Of a DNA stretch of 64,000 bases, positions 1 through 9,470 are shown piece after piece. The DNA is from Mucilaginibacter mallensis (GTDB taxonomy: Bacteria; Bacteroidota; Bacteroidia; Sphingobacteriales; Sphingobacteriaceae), in contig NZ_LT629740.1 in assembly GCF_900105165.1 (NCBI RefSeq), positions 5,456,001 through 5,520,000 on the forward strand, given 5' to 3'. The notes beneath the pieces are model-generated. The model was not told where the DNA came from and did no database searches. It was given only the letters and a program-made list of their open reading frames with translations. Positions within the stretch are counted from its first letter, which is position 1. The number at the start of each line of letters is the position of its first letter. Made by a program: the position numbers and the translations under genes.

Positions 1-2
1 TA

Positions 3-341
3 GAGGAACAAGACGATGATCTGCGCGGCATATTCCATTGCTTTGGCGGCACGCTTGAGCAGGCCGAAAAAGTAATAGCATTGGGCTTTTATTTGGGTAT
101 TGGCGGCATTATTACCTATAAAAACGCCGGTTTAGACAAAATTTTACCTCAAATTGATCTAAAGCATATCGTTTTAGAAACGGATTCTCCGTACCTTACG
201 CCGGTTCCGTACCGGGGTAAACCTAATGAAAGTTCGTACTTAATATACGTTGCCCAAAAGGTTGCGGAGCTGTATCAAAAACCAATTGAAACCGTTGCTG
301 AGATAACTACGGCAAATTCAATACAGATTTTTGGTGTGTAA
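3..341 (+). CDS. TatD family metal-dependent hydrolase, C-terminal part
   Basis: The frame is open from the window edge, so only the last 112 or so residues of a TatD/YcfH-type deoxyribonuclease are present. Visible family motifs are HCFGG near the start (metal-binding His of the TIM barrel), GFYLGIGG, the metal-ligand motif LETDSPYLTP, and RGKPNESSY near the C-terminus. Known members are divalent-metal hydrolases with 3'-5' exonuclease or DNase activity in the cytoplasm. The stop lies 41 bases before the asparaginase gene in the same direction, so the two may be co-transcribed. The start codon and the N-terminal HxH metal motif are outside the window. Family assignment is firm; the substrate is not. 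Confidence 0.9.
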   Translation, partial: EEQDDDLRGIFHCFGGTLEQAEKVIALGFYLGIGGIITYKNAGLDKILPQIDLKHIVLETDSPYLTPVPYRGKPNESSYLIYVAQKVAELYQKPIETVAEITTANSIQIFGV

Positions 342-382
342 TTATTTAACAGATTTTTGATTTTTAGCATTATTATATATTA

Positions 383-1402
383 ATGAGCCAAATACTGATC
401 ATCTATACCGGTGGGACAATAGGTATGATGAGCGACCCTACTACAAAGGTGCTCAAACCCATAAATTTTGAGCAAATAATGGACAATGTGCCAGAGCTCG
501 ACCGTTTAAACTGCAAAATTAAGGTACACTCTTTCGATAAGATCATCGATTCATCAAACATGAATCCCGAGATATGGAGCGAATTGGCCGGCTTGATCGA
601 ATCAAATTATGATAAGGTTGATGGCTTTGTAATTTTGCATGGCTCGGATACCATGTCATTCACGGCCTCCGTTTTAAGCTTTATGCTGGAGAATTTGGCC
701 AAGCCGGTAATTTTTACCGGATCACAGTTGCCTATCAGCGCAATCCGGACGGATGCCAAGGAAAACCTGATGACGGCCATTGAAATTGCCAATGCCAAAA
801 AGAATGACCGCGCCCGTGTACCGGAGGTTTGTATCTATTTTGACTATAAATTATTCAGGGGGAACCGTTCATTCAAATATAATTCATCAAAATTCGAAGC
901 TTTCCGTTCTCCTAACTATCCTATCCTGGCTGAGTCTGGCGTTCACTTGAGGTTTAGCACTAATGACATCAGGGAGCCAGCCGATAGCCCGATGATAGTT
1001 CACAGAAATTTAGTGAATGATATAGCCGTACTTAAACTGTACCCCGGCATAAGCCCTAAAGTGGTTGAAACCATTCTAACTGCCGATGTACGCGGTATTG
1101 TTATGGAAACATTCGGCGCGGGTAATACCACTACCGAGCAATGGTTTACCGATCTGCTTAAAAACGCCATCGACAGCGGCAAGGTGATCCTTGATATTTC
1201 GCAATGTAAAGTAGGTACTGTTGAATTGGGCCGATACGAAACCAGCAAGCAGTTAAAGGATATTGGCGTAGCTAATGGTTATGACATGACCTATGAAGCC
1301 GCCGTTACCAAAATGATGTACCTGCTGGCCCAAACTGATGATCCGCTATTGGTAAAAGAATGGCTGGAAACCGATTTGCGCGGGGAAATTACGGTATCGT
1401 AA
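383..1402 (+). CDS. ansA: Type I L-asparaginase
   Basis: This 339-residue protein hydrolyses L-asparagine to aspartate and ammonia. The first catalytic threonine motif TGGTIG is at residues 9-14 and the second, HGSDT, at 86-90. FTGSQLP and the later ETFGAGN segment also fit bacterial asparaginases. No signal peptide is visible, which fits the cytoplasmic type I enzyme rather than the periplasmic high-affinity type II. Length is normal for the family. The ATG was chosen because the family motif starts nine residues in. A dispersed inverted repeat follows the stop. Other asparaginase/glutaminase-fold amidases, such as GatD, are less likely because the protein is a stand-alone full-length asparaginase. 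Confidence 0.93.
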   Translation: MSQILIIYTGGTIGMMSDPTTKVLKPINFEQIMDNVPELDRLNCKIKVHSFDKIIDSSNMNPEIWSELAGLIESNYDKVDGFVILHGSDTMSFTASVLSFMLENLAKPVIFTGSQLPISAIRTDAKENLMTAIEIANAKKNDRARVPEVCIYFDYKLFRGNRSFKYNSSKFEAFRSPNYPILAESGVHLRFSTNDIREPADSPMIVHRNLVNDIAVLKLYPGISPKVVETILTADVRGIVMETFGAGNTTTEQWFTDLLKNAIDSGKVILDISQCKVGTVELGRYETSKQLKDIGVANGYDMTYEAAVTKMMYLLAQTDDPLLVKEWLETDLRGEITVS

Positions 1403-1429
1403 GGTAATCCCGAATACAAAGTGCGTTAG

Positions 1430-1498
1430 GTCATGCTGAGGCACTCGAAGCATGTTGGTAAAGGTCTTACGCTCACACTTCGAGTGCCTCAGTGTGAC
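1430..1498. repeat. Dispersed inverted repeat, family A, copy 1
   Basis: Two arms carrying TGAGGCACTCGAAG and its reverse complement CTTCGAGTGCCTCA are separated by about 20 bases, so the RNA would fold into a long hairpin. A second copy with the same arms and a similar loop lies at 58004-58073. The location just after the ansA stop suits a REP-like intergenic element that may also act in transcription termination or mRNA protection. Confidence 0.8.
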
Positions 1499-1575
1499 AC
1501 CCACCTTTTTCAACAGTTCTCCGTTAAATTCTGTTAAATAAACCCCTCACACCTACTACTTTACCACAATCCGCC

Positions 1576-1583
1576 TATTTTTG
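1576..1583 (+). promoter_or_regulatory. Putative -7 promoter element of the FtsX-type permease gene
   Basis: TATTTTTG matches the Bacteroidota -7 consensus TAnnTTTG exactly and ends 18 bases before the chosen ATG at 1602. I see no convincing -33 TTTG partner, so this is a motif-only call. Confidence 0.35.
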
Positions 1584-1601
1584 CCTATAACCTTAGGCAT
1601 T

Positions 1602-4043
1602 ATGTTCAAAAGCTACCTGAAACTGGCGTTGCGCAATCTGTGGAAACGTAAAACAACTACTGCAATTAATGTTTTAGGCCTGTCGATAGGTTTGGCATGC
1701 TGCGCTTTGGTATTCCTATTCTTTCAGCACGATATAAGTTTTGATAAGGGTTTTGATAATAGCAATGATATCTACCGCATAACCACCAATTTTAATGATG
1801 GCGGTAAGGCCCCTACGGTATCCATGCCATATGTTACCTATCTGAAAAGCGAAATCCCTGAAATTGATGAGGCAAGCCGATTGGATGCCTCCAAATGTAC
1901 CTGCATTGTACAGGTAAAGGATAGTTCAGCATCTACCCCATTTACTGTTGATAATGGCTATTGGGTCGATCCATCGTTTTTCAACATCTTTTCCTTTCAT
2001 TTTCTACAGGGCGAACGCAAAACAGCTTTGCTGGCACCTAATACTATCGTGATATCAGCACCGCTGGCACAAAAGCTTTTTGGCGATAAATACCCTATCG
2101 GCAAGCCATTAAAAGCCGGTGATAATATTTATACCATTACCGGGGTCTTTAAAAACGATTTCACCAACCATTTTGGAGCCGATTTCTTTGCATCAAACAA
2201 TAGCAATGGCGTGCACGAAAGTATTGCCGCTAAAATTAACTGGGTTACCGATCCTAATTATTACGCCTATATAAAGCTAAAACCCGGCAGCAATAAGCAG
2301 CATGTAATAAGCGAACTGAATGCCTATACCCAAAGGCATGCCGGTCCCGATCTGAAATCCACCGCTACAAAACTAAGCAACTCACTCCAGGCGTTGCTTG
2401 ATATTCACTTGCATTCATCAGCGTATCAAAGTTATCTGGAGGCTAAGCAGGGCAACTTAAGCTATTTATACCTGTTGGGTAGCATTGCACTGGCTATATT
2501 ACTTTTAGGCTGCATTAATTACATGAACCTCTCAACCGCCCAAGCTGTTGACCGGTCCCGCGAAGTTGGTGTGCGCCGGGTTATGGGGGCAGGTAAATCA
2601 TCCATACGCTATCAGTTTATGATAGAAACCATTGCCATAAGCGTACTCGCGCTTATGGTTGCTATTGGGCTTGGCTTTCTATTTTTACCTGCATTTAACA
2701 ACCTTACCGGGCAATCATTATCCTTTTTTGCACCAGAGAACAGAAGCCTTATTTTATGGCTGCTGCTGATATCCTTATTCACGGGCCTGTTAGCGGGCTT
2801 ATATCCTGCGCTCTATCTATCGGCATTCAAACCTGTGAAAGTATTAAAGGGCAAAGTAAGCGATTCTGCTGGTATGTTTAACTTACGCAAGGTATTGGTG
2901 TCGGTACAATTCATTATTTCAACCTGCCTTGTTTTTGCCACTATAGTTATCTGGAACCAGCTGCATTTTATGATCAACTCCAAACCCGGCTTTGATCAGG
3001 ATCAGCAGTTAACCATTTATTTTAGCGGCAATCAGTCAACAAACAGCAATGCTTATTTCATTAGTCAGCTTGCCGGTAATCCAAACTTTCAAAGTGTAAC
3101 AGGCGCAACGGCCCCATTAATATCCGGGGATATGAATTTTTATCCGGCAGAAAAAACGGTAAATGACAAGCACGATGTTTTCCTTGACTTTGCTGATGAG
3201 AATTATATAAAAACGCTCAACCTTAAATTCATTTCGGGCGGCAATTTCAGTGCTGCAATCTTTGGCAAGAGTGATCCTGCAAAAGATATGGAAGTGAGCG
3301 ATATAGGACGTGAAATAGTGTTGAACGAACAAGCCGTAAAGCAATATGGCTTAAACCCCTATACCGCACCCGGCCATTATATCTCTCATTTGCGCGATGG
3401 GAAAATATACACTTACAAAATTGTGGGTGTGGTTAAGGATTATCATTTCTTTTCGCTGCACTCGGCTATTGGGCCTATAGGTATTATTGCAGCTAATCCC
3501 AATCGTTTTACAACGGTTATTGCAAAAATTAAAGGCAAAAATGCCCCTGCATCTATAAAATTCATTGCCCAAAAATGGAAGGAGATATATCCTGATGTTC
3601 CCTTTAATTATGGCTTTATGAACAAAGCCTTTAGTTATGATTATGACCAGGATGCGCATCAGCAACAAATGATGGGCGCGTTTGCGGTTATAGCCATTCT
3701 CATATCGTGCCTGGGCATATTGGGACTCATAACCTACACCCTGAGTCAAAAAGCCAGGGAAATTGGCATTCGCAAGGTAATAGGCGCCAGTGTTACCAAC
3801 ATTGTAATGCTGTTTTATAGCCAGTATTTTAAGCTGGTGCTAATAGCCAACGTAATTGCATTGCCGCTTGCCTGGTATTATATGAGCAAGTGGCTCAACG
3901 GTTTCGCCTACCGCATAAATATGAGCTGGTGGATGTTTGCCGCATCATTATCCGCGGGAGTTATTATTGCCTTTTGTACCATTGCATTTAAAACCATTAA
4001 AGCCGCCAGTGCCAATCCTGTAAAAAGTTTAAAGGCAGAGTAA
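1602..4043 (+). CDS. MacB/FtsX-type ABC transporter permease
   Basis: An 813-residue membrane protein of the large Bacteroidota permease type. A cytoplasmic lead and first membrane segment occupy about residues 14-42, followed by a MacB-like periplasmic core domain (about 45-245), an FtsX domain with three helices (about 285-420), a second periplasmic domain, and a C-terminal FtsX domain (about 680-800) containing REIGIRKVIGAS, which mirrors REVGVRRVMGAG in the first half. Such permeases work with a separate ATPase, often exporting peptides or toxic compounds or acting mechanically at the envelope. No ATPase is adjacent, so the partner must be elsewhere. The ATG at 1602 is preferred over one 21 bases upstream because MFKSYLKLALRNL is the usual family start. 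A 17-bp hairpin follows the gene. Confidence 0.88.
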   Translation: MFKSYLKLALRNLWKRKTTTAINVLGLSIGLACCALVFLFFQHDISFDKGFDNSNDIYRITTNFNDGGKAPTVSMPYVTYLKSEIPEIDEASRLDASKCTCIVQVKDSSASTPFTVDNGYWVDPSFFNIFSFHFLQGERKTALLAPNTIVISAPLAQKLFGDKYPIGKPLKAGDNIYTITGVFKNDFTNHFGADFFASNNSNGVHESIAAKINWVTDPNYYAYIKLKPGSNKQHVISELNAYTQRHAGPDLKSTATKLSNSLQALLDIHLHSSAYQSYLEAKQGNLSYLYLLGSIALAILLLGCINYMNLSTAQAVDRSREVGVRRVMGAGKSSIRYQFMIETIAISVLALMVAIGLGFLFLPAFNNLTGQSLSFFAPENRSLILWLLLISLFTGLLAGLYPALYLSAFKPVKVLKGKVSDSAGMFNLRKVLVSVQFIISTCLVFATIVIWNQLHFMINSKPGFDQDQQLTIYFSGNQSTNSNAYFISQLAGNPNFQSVTGATAPLISGDMNFYPAEKTVNDKHDVFLDFADENYIKTLNLKFISGGNFSAAIFGKSDPAKDMEVSDIGREIVLNEQAVKQYGLNPYTAPGHYISHLRDGKIYTYKIVGVVKDYHFFSLHSAIGPIGIIAANPNRFTTVIAKIKGKNAPASIKFIAQKWKEIYPDVPFNYGFMNKAFSYDYDQDAHQQQMMGAFAVIAILISCLGILGLITYTLSQKAREIGIRKVIGASVTNIVMLFYSQYFKLVLIANVIALPLAWYYMSKWLNGFAYRINMSWWMFAASLSAGVIIAFCTIAFKTIKAASANPVKSLKAE

Positions 4044-4067
4044 TTTCATAGTACATACTGTTTAGGC

Positions 4068-4109
4068 TAAACAAGTGTTTACAACCCCAGCGTTGTAAAC
4101 ACTTGTTTA
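4068..4109. terminator. Perfect 17-bp hairpin after the permease gene
   Basis: The arms TAAACAAGTGTTTACAA and TTGTAAACACTTGTTTA are exact reverse complements around an eight-base loop (4085-4092). It lies 24 bases after the permease stop. There is no long T-run, so it may terminate, stabilise the 3' end, or bind a protein as a DNA palindrome. Confidence 0.6.
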
Positions 4110-4178
4110 ATACCGGTTTAATTACGTAAATTTAAGTACTGATTATAGATCCGGTTTCCTCAACCATGTTCATTATTT

Positions 4179-5399
4179 ATGAAACTGCTGCGTGCTATAT
4201 GCTTGTGTGTGTTTCTGTGCTATTGCTTTTTATCAGCAAAAGCGCAGTATTTCGATCTGCGGCCAAACAAGAGACATGTTACTATTCATTTCCGCATAGT
4301 GCGGAACATGATCATCATCCCCTTAAAAATAAACAATACCGGGCCGTATAACTTTATATTGGATACCGGGGTTGGCCTTATGGTAATAACCCAACCATCA
4401 TTGGTTGATTCCATTAGTCTCACCTCAAAACGCACCATAAAGATCCCCGGTCTGGGTGCCGGTGATGATGCGGAGGCCTACGTTACACCAGTATTAAATG
4501 TAGACATACAAGGACTTGATAGCTATAATGTTAGCGCGGCCATACTAAAAACGGATTATTTCGGCTTGTCGAACTATGCAGGTATGCATATACATGGTTT
4601 ATTAGGATATGAGTTTTTTAATAACCTGGCTGTTAAACTTAATTTCGGCGATAGCACACTGAATATTTGCAGGCCTAAAGATCTTCATGCCTACAGACAT
4701 GCCAACAAGATACCCATCACTATTGAAGATAGAAAACCTTATATGCAGGCCAACATCCTTTACCCCAACGATAAAATGGTTGATAGTAAACTGGTGATTG
4801 ATATTGGCGCCGGTCACCCAATTTCCATTGAACACATGATAAAGAACAATGGCCTGCCTCAAAAATTTATTGCCGCCAATTTAGGTATAGGCTTAAACGG
4901 GCCAATTGATGGTTTCATAAGCCGGATAAACGAGGTTGATATTGGCCGGTACAAGATAAAAAATGTGCTGGCCTCATTTCCTGATGATACAAAAACGGAA
5001 ATTGTTACCAGCGTACCGCGTGATGGCAACCTGGGTATTGGTCTGCTTAAAAAATTTGATGTGATTTTTGATTACACCAATAATGCGATGTACTTAAAAC
5101 CGGGCTTCCTTTACAAAGAACCCTATGAACATGATATGAGTGGCCTGGAATATTATGCCACCGGTACCGATTACCAGCACGTAATCATCAGCCGGGTTGA
5201 GCCTGGTTCAGCAGGTGATTTAATCGGGCTTGAAAAGGGTGACGAGATTGTAACTATAAATTTCAGAGCGGTTTCAAAAATGAACCTTGAGGAAATTGAT
5301 GCTCTATTTAAATCGAAAGATGAACGGACTATCTTACTTGAAATTTTCCACGATAACAAATACGACCAGGTGATCATTACCTTAAAGCGGAGAATTTAA
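4179..5399 (+). CDS. Secreted retropepsin-like aspartyl protease with PDZ domain
   Basis: A 406-residue protein with a signal peptide ending near SAKAQ (residues 19-23). The protease region has the first active-site motif LDTG at residues 61-64 and a second, weaker half-motif IDIGAG at 207-212, as expected for a two-lobed chain descended from retropepsin-like domains. Residues from about 325 to the end resemble a PDZ domain (SRVEPGSAGDLIGLEKGDEIVTI within the span), a common pairing in Bacteroidota. It probably acts in the periplasm or at the surface; substrates are unknown. The second site is DIG rather than DTG, so catalytic competence is not certain. The gene stands alone between a hairpin and a long non-coding stretch. 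Confidence 0.82.
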   Translation: MKLLRAICLCVFLCYCFLSAKAQYFDLRPNKRHVTIHFRIVRNMIIIPLKINNTGPYNFILDTGVGLMVITQPSLVDSISLTSKRTIKIPGLGAGDDAEAYVTPVLNVDIQGLDSYNVSAAILKTDYFGLSNYAGMHIHGLLGYEFFNNLAVKLNFGDSTLNICRPKDLHAYRHANKIPITIEDRKPYMQANILYPNDKMVDSKLVIDIGAGHPISIEHMIKNNGLPQKFIAANLGIGLNGPIDGFISRINEVDIGRYKIKNVLASFPDDTKTEIVTSVPRDGNLGIGLLKKFDVIFDYTNNAMYLKPGFLYKEPYEHDMSGLEYYATGTDYQHVIISRVEPGSAGDLIGLEKGDEIVTINFRAVSKMNLEEIDALFKSKDERTILLEIFHDNKYDQVIITLKRRI

Positions 5400-5417
5400 C
5401 AGCAAGCCAACATATTG

Positions 5418-5690
5418 CTATTTAAGCTGACTGATGTTTTCAAAAAAAGCGGTTTGAAGATCAAGTAACGATCTTACATTCATTTTTTCTCCATACATAT
5501 CAAAACACAAAAACTGTGAATTTTTAACATCATTATTTTTTGCTTTTTCGAAAAAATTAAAGGTTTCAAAAAAATAATGGTTGGTTGTTATATTGTCTTT
5601 TGTGTTGGTTTGTGATGCATTTAGGCTGAACCCAATGCTATCAATCCATCTATGCACTTTTGAGTGCAGACTTGGCCGAATGTTGTTCAT
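5418..5690 (-). CDS. Hypothetical protein, doubtful
   Basis: An open frame of 90 residues, Asn/Phe-rich with no recognised motif, signal peptide or membrane segment. It occupies part of a stretch of more than 500 bases that otherwise holds no gene, between the aspartyl protease and the large receptor. The AT-rich base composition alone could leave a frame this long open. I list it because it has an ATG start and fills the gap; I would not be surprised if it is not expressed. Confidence 0.25.
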   Translation of the reverse strand: MNNIRPSLHSKVHRWIDSIGFSLNASQTNTKDNITTNHYFFETFNFFEKAKNNDVKNSQFLCFDMYGEKMNVRSLLDLQTAFFENISQLK

Positions 5691-5964
5691 AGGTTAATGT
5701 TTTATTTTTTAAACGAAAAATAAATATACTTGTTTCAACCTTTAGTAAAGATTTACACACAATTGTTAACACTTACAGTGCAAAACCCCTGTCTTTCTTG
5801 CAGTTACAGTCAACGTCATTTTATTATGACAAAAAAGACCATTATATGTTCGCTTTTATAGTGGATATGTAACAATGCTATGATTATTAGTCAATTAAAA
5901 CTTATAAATGCAACCTTTGCGTATTATGCGTGTATTTATAACCCAAACGCAGCAAGAAAAACTT

Positions 5965-8916
5965 ATGAAACCGTTTTTACTTATATTATCACTTATTTTT
6001 TTTACAGCTACATATACTTTTAGCCAAACGGGCCGCGAAGTACATGGAACTATTATTGATTCAACAAAACAATCCATTCCCGGAACAATAATAAAATTGG
6101 TATCAGACAAGGGCGACAGCACCGTTACAGCTGCTGACAATGCCGGTAAATTTGTTTTTGCAGGTGTAAATGGCACTAAGATCACATTAAGCATAACCTC
6201 CATAGGCTACCAGGCTATAAAAAAACATTATACACTTGATAACAGCACCGCGCCAATGATGCTGGGCAACATCATATTAAAAACAGAATCAAATGTTTTG
6301 CAGCAGGTTACCATACATGGTGTTAACGAGGTTACCTTTAAGGAAGATACTACCGAATACAAGGCCAGCGCTTATAAAGTAAGGGATAATGCCCCTGTTG
6401 AGGATGTAATTAAAAAGCTGCCTGGCGTTGATGTTGACGTAAATGGTAATATCACCACACAAGGCAAACAGGTAACCAAAGTACGTATAAACGGAAAGGA
6501 CTTTATGGGTGGCGATGTACAATCAATCACCAAAAATTTACCGGCCGATGTGGTTGAAAATATACAAATGATTGATGATTATGGCGATCAGGCAAATTTA
6601 ACCGGGGTTAAAACCGGCGACCCGGATAAGATCATGAACATCACTATCCGTAAAGACAGGAACTATGGCTACACCTTGCAGGCTACCGGAGGCGATGGTG
6701 AAGACATGTTGCCTAAAGCTGATGGAGTACCTGACGCAAACCGTTATTTGGGCACACTAAATAGTTTTATTTTTAATGGCGATCAGCAAATTGCCGTTTT
6801 AGGAAGCATCAATAATACTAACGTTAATACCTTTTCTTTTGGCTCAACCAGCGGCGGTGGCGGAGGAGGTGGTTTTGGCGGAGGTGGCGGAGGTGGCGGC
6901 CGTGGAAATGCAGCCCGTGCCGCTATGAGTTCAGGGAGCCTGATAACCAGCCAAAATGGCCTTACCGACGCCCATTCAATAGGTGCAAACTTCCGCGATC
7001 AGTGGGGTAAACATCTTGCTGTATACGGCAGCTACAGTTTTGCCGATAATACTGTTAATACCATAACCGAAAACATTCAGCAAAATCTTTCGCCGGTAAA
7101 TCCAAGTGTTAACAACCAAAACAGTAATGAAACCGACAGGAATATTAACCACCGCTTAACGTGGAATATGGAATATACACCTGATACCAGTAACTATTTT
7201 AAAATAACACCTACGTTTTCATATGCGAGTGTAAATACTAATGAAAATGAAACAGTTGCTTTATTAAGAAAGGGAGACACCACCTCTGCCTACACTTCAA
7301 ACACCTATGCAACATCATCGGCACCAAATTTTGGATTGAATGTTTTATATAATCATAAGTTTAAGCATCGCCACAATTTCAGCGCCTATGTTACCTTAGG
7401 TTCAACCACAAGCAATCAATACCAAAACCCAACCTATGTTTATGCAGGCATACCAACTGCTCCGGTTGATCAGATGATCACTACCTATAGCCGTACAAAC
7501 AGCGTGGGTACAACATTATCATATCTATCACCAATAGGCCGCCGCGATTATCTGGAAGTAAATTACGCTTTCAATTACGCGTCAACAACAAATGATAAAA
7601 CAGCCGATACCAGTTCAGTGCTGCCCCCGTCTGCCTTTTTTACACCCGATAGCGCTTTAAGCAACCGGTATAATTTTACATTTATGACCAACCGCTTTGG
7701 CTTAAATTATCGCTTTATTGAAAAGAAATACAACTATACCTTAGGTTTGGCAGCACAGCCAGCCGTATTGGATGGCAATTCGCCACAAACAGGAGCAACA
7801 ACACATGTTACCACTTTTAACATTATACCTACAGTACGCTTCATATACAACTTTTCGCGGAGCCACACCTTCATGTTTAACTATAATGGCTCAAGTTCTT
7901 CACCAAGCTTTTCGCAATTACAGCCTGTTACCGATTTCTCAAACGCGTTATACCCGGTTTCAGGCAACCCCGATTTGAAACCACAGTTTACAAACAACGT
8001 GTGGATAAGATACAATTCCTTTGATTTTAGTACAGGGAATATATTGTTCACAAGCTTGAATTTTCAGCAGATAAGCAATTATATAACTACCAATACGGTA
8101 ACCTATCCGCGTACTTATACGCCCGATCCACGGTTTGCAAACACCACATTAACAAAATACGTAAATGCCGATGGCTATTACACCACCTCGGCTAATGTAG
8201 TATACGCTAAACCGTGGGATAACCGTAAATATACCTTATCGCTTACGGGTGCTATAACCTATACTAATTCTATCGGTTATTTAACCAGTGTTGATTCAAC
8301 AACATACGCGCAGACAACTGAAAAGAACGTATCAAAGAACATACAGTACACACCTGGCTTAAAGTTCAGGGTTGATCTTACCAATATTATTGATGCCCAG
8401 GCTATAACAAACTATGCTGTAAACCACACAAACAACTCTGTTGAGAACGCTTTAACCGAAGGTACTTCAAACGTGCGCACCTGGACACTGGGCGCTAATG
8501 GCAAAAACTATTTTGGCGATTGGACTTTCAGCTACGATTATTCAAAACAATTTAACTATGGCTATGCCTCAACCTTAAACATTACCAACCCTAACATTTT
8601 AAATGTTTACCTGGAGCGCCGGTTCTTAAAAGGCAATCGCGCTACCTTACGCTTGTCGGTATTTGATTTATTTAATGAAAACACTGCTTTTTCAACAACT
8701 TCAACGGTAAGTTCATTTACCGAAACGCAGACCAATCGTCTTTCACGTTATTACCTGGCAACCTTTACTATAAGGCTGCAAAAATTCGCGGGTAAAGCGC
8801 CTGTTCAGCAAGATAGCCCTCGTGGTTTCAGAAGAGAAGGCGGCGGTGGTGGACCTGGCAGCGGTCCCGGTGGCGGCGGCCCTGGTGGTGGTGGCTTTGG
8901 CGGCGGACCGGAATAA
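5965..8916 (+). CDS. TonB-receptor-like outer-membrane beta-barrel protein, glycine-rich
   Basis: A 983-residue outer-membrane protein. MKPFLLILSLIFF starts a signal peptide ending near TFSQ; this ATG is preferred to the one 57 bases upstream, which would put a polar tail before the signal. A carboxypeptidase-like beta-sandwich follows (about residues 25-105, GTIIDSTKQSIPGTIIKL), then a plug-like domain (about 120-235) and a long beta-barrel ending in strands of alternating polar/aromatic residues. Two glycine-rich tracts stand out: one near residues 297-315, with Gly runs interrupted by Phe, and a Gly/Pro-rich tail after the last barrel strand. It belongs to the group annotated as 'TonB-dependent receptor' or 'outer membrane beta-barrel family protein'. 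No SusD partner is adjacent, so glycan import is not implied. A strong terminator follows. Confidence 0.88.
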   Translation: MKPFLLILSLIFFTATYTFSQTGREVHGTIIDSTKQSIPGTIIKLVSDKGDSTVTAADNAGKFVFAGVNGTKITLSITSIGYQAIKKHYTLDNSTAPMMLGNIILKTESNVLQQVTIHGVNEVTFKEDTTEYKASAYKVRDNAPVEDVIKKLPGVDVDVNGNITTQGKQVTKVRINGKDFMGGDVQSITKNLPADVVENIQMIDDYGDQANLTGVKTGDPDKIMNITIRKDRNYGYTLQATGGDGEDMLPKADGVPDANRYLGTLNSFIFNGDQQIAVLGSINNTNVNTFSFGSTSGGGGGGGFGGGGGGGGRGNAARAAMSSGSLITSQNGLTDAHSIGANFRDQWGKHLAVYGSYSFADNTVNTITENIQQNLSPVNPSVNNQNSNETDRNINHRLTWNMEYTPDTSNYFKITPTFSYASVNTNENETVALLRKGDTTSAYTSNTYATSSAPNFGLNVLYNHKFKHRHNFSAYVTLGSTTSNQYQNPTYVYAGIPTAPVDQMITTYSRTNSVGTTLSYLSPIGRRDYLEVNYAFNYASTTNDKTADTSSVLPPSAFFTPDSALSNRYNFTFMTNRFGLNYRFIEKKYNYTLGLAAQPAVLDGNSPQTGATTHVTTFNIIPTVRFIYNFSRSHTFMFNYNGSSSSPSFSQLQPVTDFSNALYPVSGNPDLKPQFTNNVWIRYNSFDFSTGNILFTSLNFQQISNYITTNTVTYPRTYTPDPRFANTTLTKYVNADGYYTTSANVVYAKPWDNRKYTLSLTGAITYTNSIGYLTSVDSTTYAQTTEKNVSKNIQYTPGLKFRVDLTNIIDAQAITNYAVNHTNNSVENALTEGTSNVRTWTLGANGKNYFGDWTFSYDYSKQFNYGYASTLNITNPNILNVYLERRFLKGNRATLRLSVFDLFNENTAFSTTSTVSSFTETQTNRLSRYYLATFTIRLQKFAGKAPVQQDSPRGFRREGGGGGPGSGPGGGGPGGGGFGGGPE

Positions 8917-8936
8917 CACTCCCTTTAACGGAACAT

Positions 8937-8974
8937 AAAAAAGCTCACATGATTTTATCATGTGAGCTTTTTCG
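8937..8974. terminator. Bidirectional rho-independent terminator
   Basis: AAAAAGCTCACATGA and TCATGTGAGCTTTTT form a 14-15 bp stem with a short loop, flanked by A-runs on one side and T-runs on the other. It lies between the convergent receptor gene and the receiver-domain gene and can serve both. Confidence 0.88.
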
Positions 8975-9009
8975 TAGAGACATAATACTTTACGTCTTAA
9001 ATATTGTCG

Positions 9010-9384
9010 CTATTGTTTTATTAATACAGTGTTTATAACCTGTTCAAGATCTTCAAGGTCGAATGGTTTTGCCAGGTAGGTTTCAGCACCGGCGTGGTTG
9101 GCAAGCAATTGGATGTCGCTGTTTGCCGAAAAATAAATAACCGGTATAGCTTTTAAGGCCTCATTCATCTTAAGTGATTGGGTAGCCATGATACCGCCTT
9201 CATCAGGGATCCAGTTATCCATCAGTATCACATCCGGTAAAATACCCGAAACCCTGTCAACAATATTATTGCAATTGGTGAAAGTAAATACCTCCCAGCC
9301 TTGTTCTTCTAAAATATAACTACAGATAGAAAGTATGTCTTCATCGTCATCAAAAATGATAATTTTTTTACCTGTTTTATTCAT
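9010..9384 (-). CDS. Single-domain response regulator (CheY-like receiver)
   Basis: A 124-residue protein made only of a receiver domain. The acidic pocket DDDED is at 12-16, the phospho-acceptor Asp is D56 in LMDNWIP, the switch Ser is S86 in YFSANSD, and the invariant Lys is K106 in LAKPFD. There is no output domain, so signalling must go through protein contact or a phosphorelay. No histidine kinase is adjacent; such orphan receivers are common in Sphingobacteriaceae and often serve hybrid kinases encoded elsewhere. It converges on the receptor gene and shares its terminator. Confidence 0.92.
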   Translation of the reverse strand: MNKTGKKIIIFDDDEDILSICSYILEEQGWEVFTFTNCNNIVDRVSGILPDVILMDNWIPDEGGIMATQSLKMNEALKAIPVIYFSANSDIQLLANHAGAETYLAKPFDLEDLEQVINTVLIKQ

Positions 9385-9470
9385 CAGTATGTATAGTAGT
9401 ATACCTGTGAAACTATATATAACTTATAAAAGAAACAAATGTTTTATCTGCATAAATAATTATTCAGACT

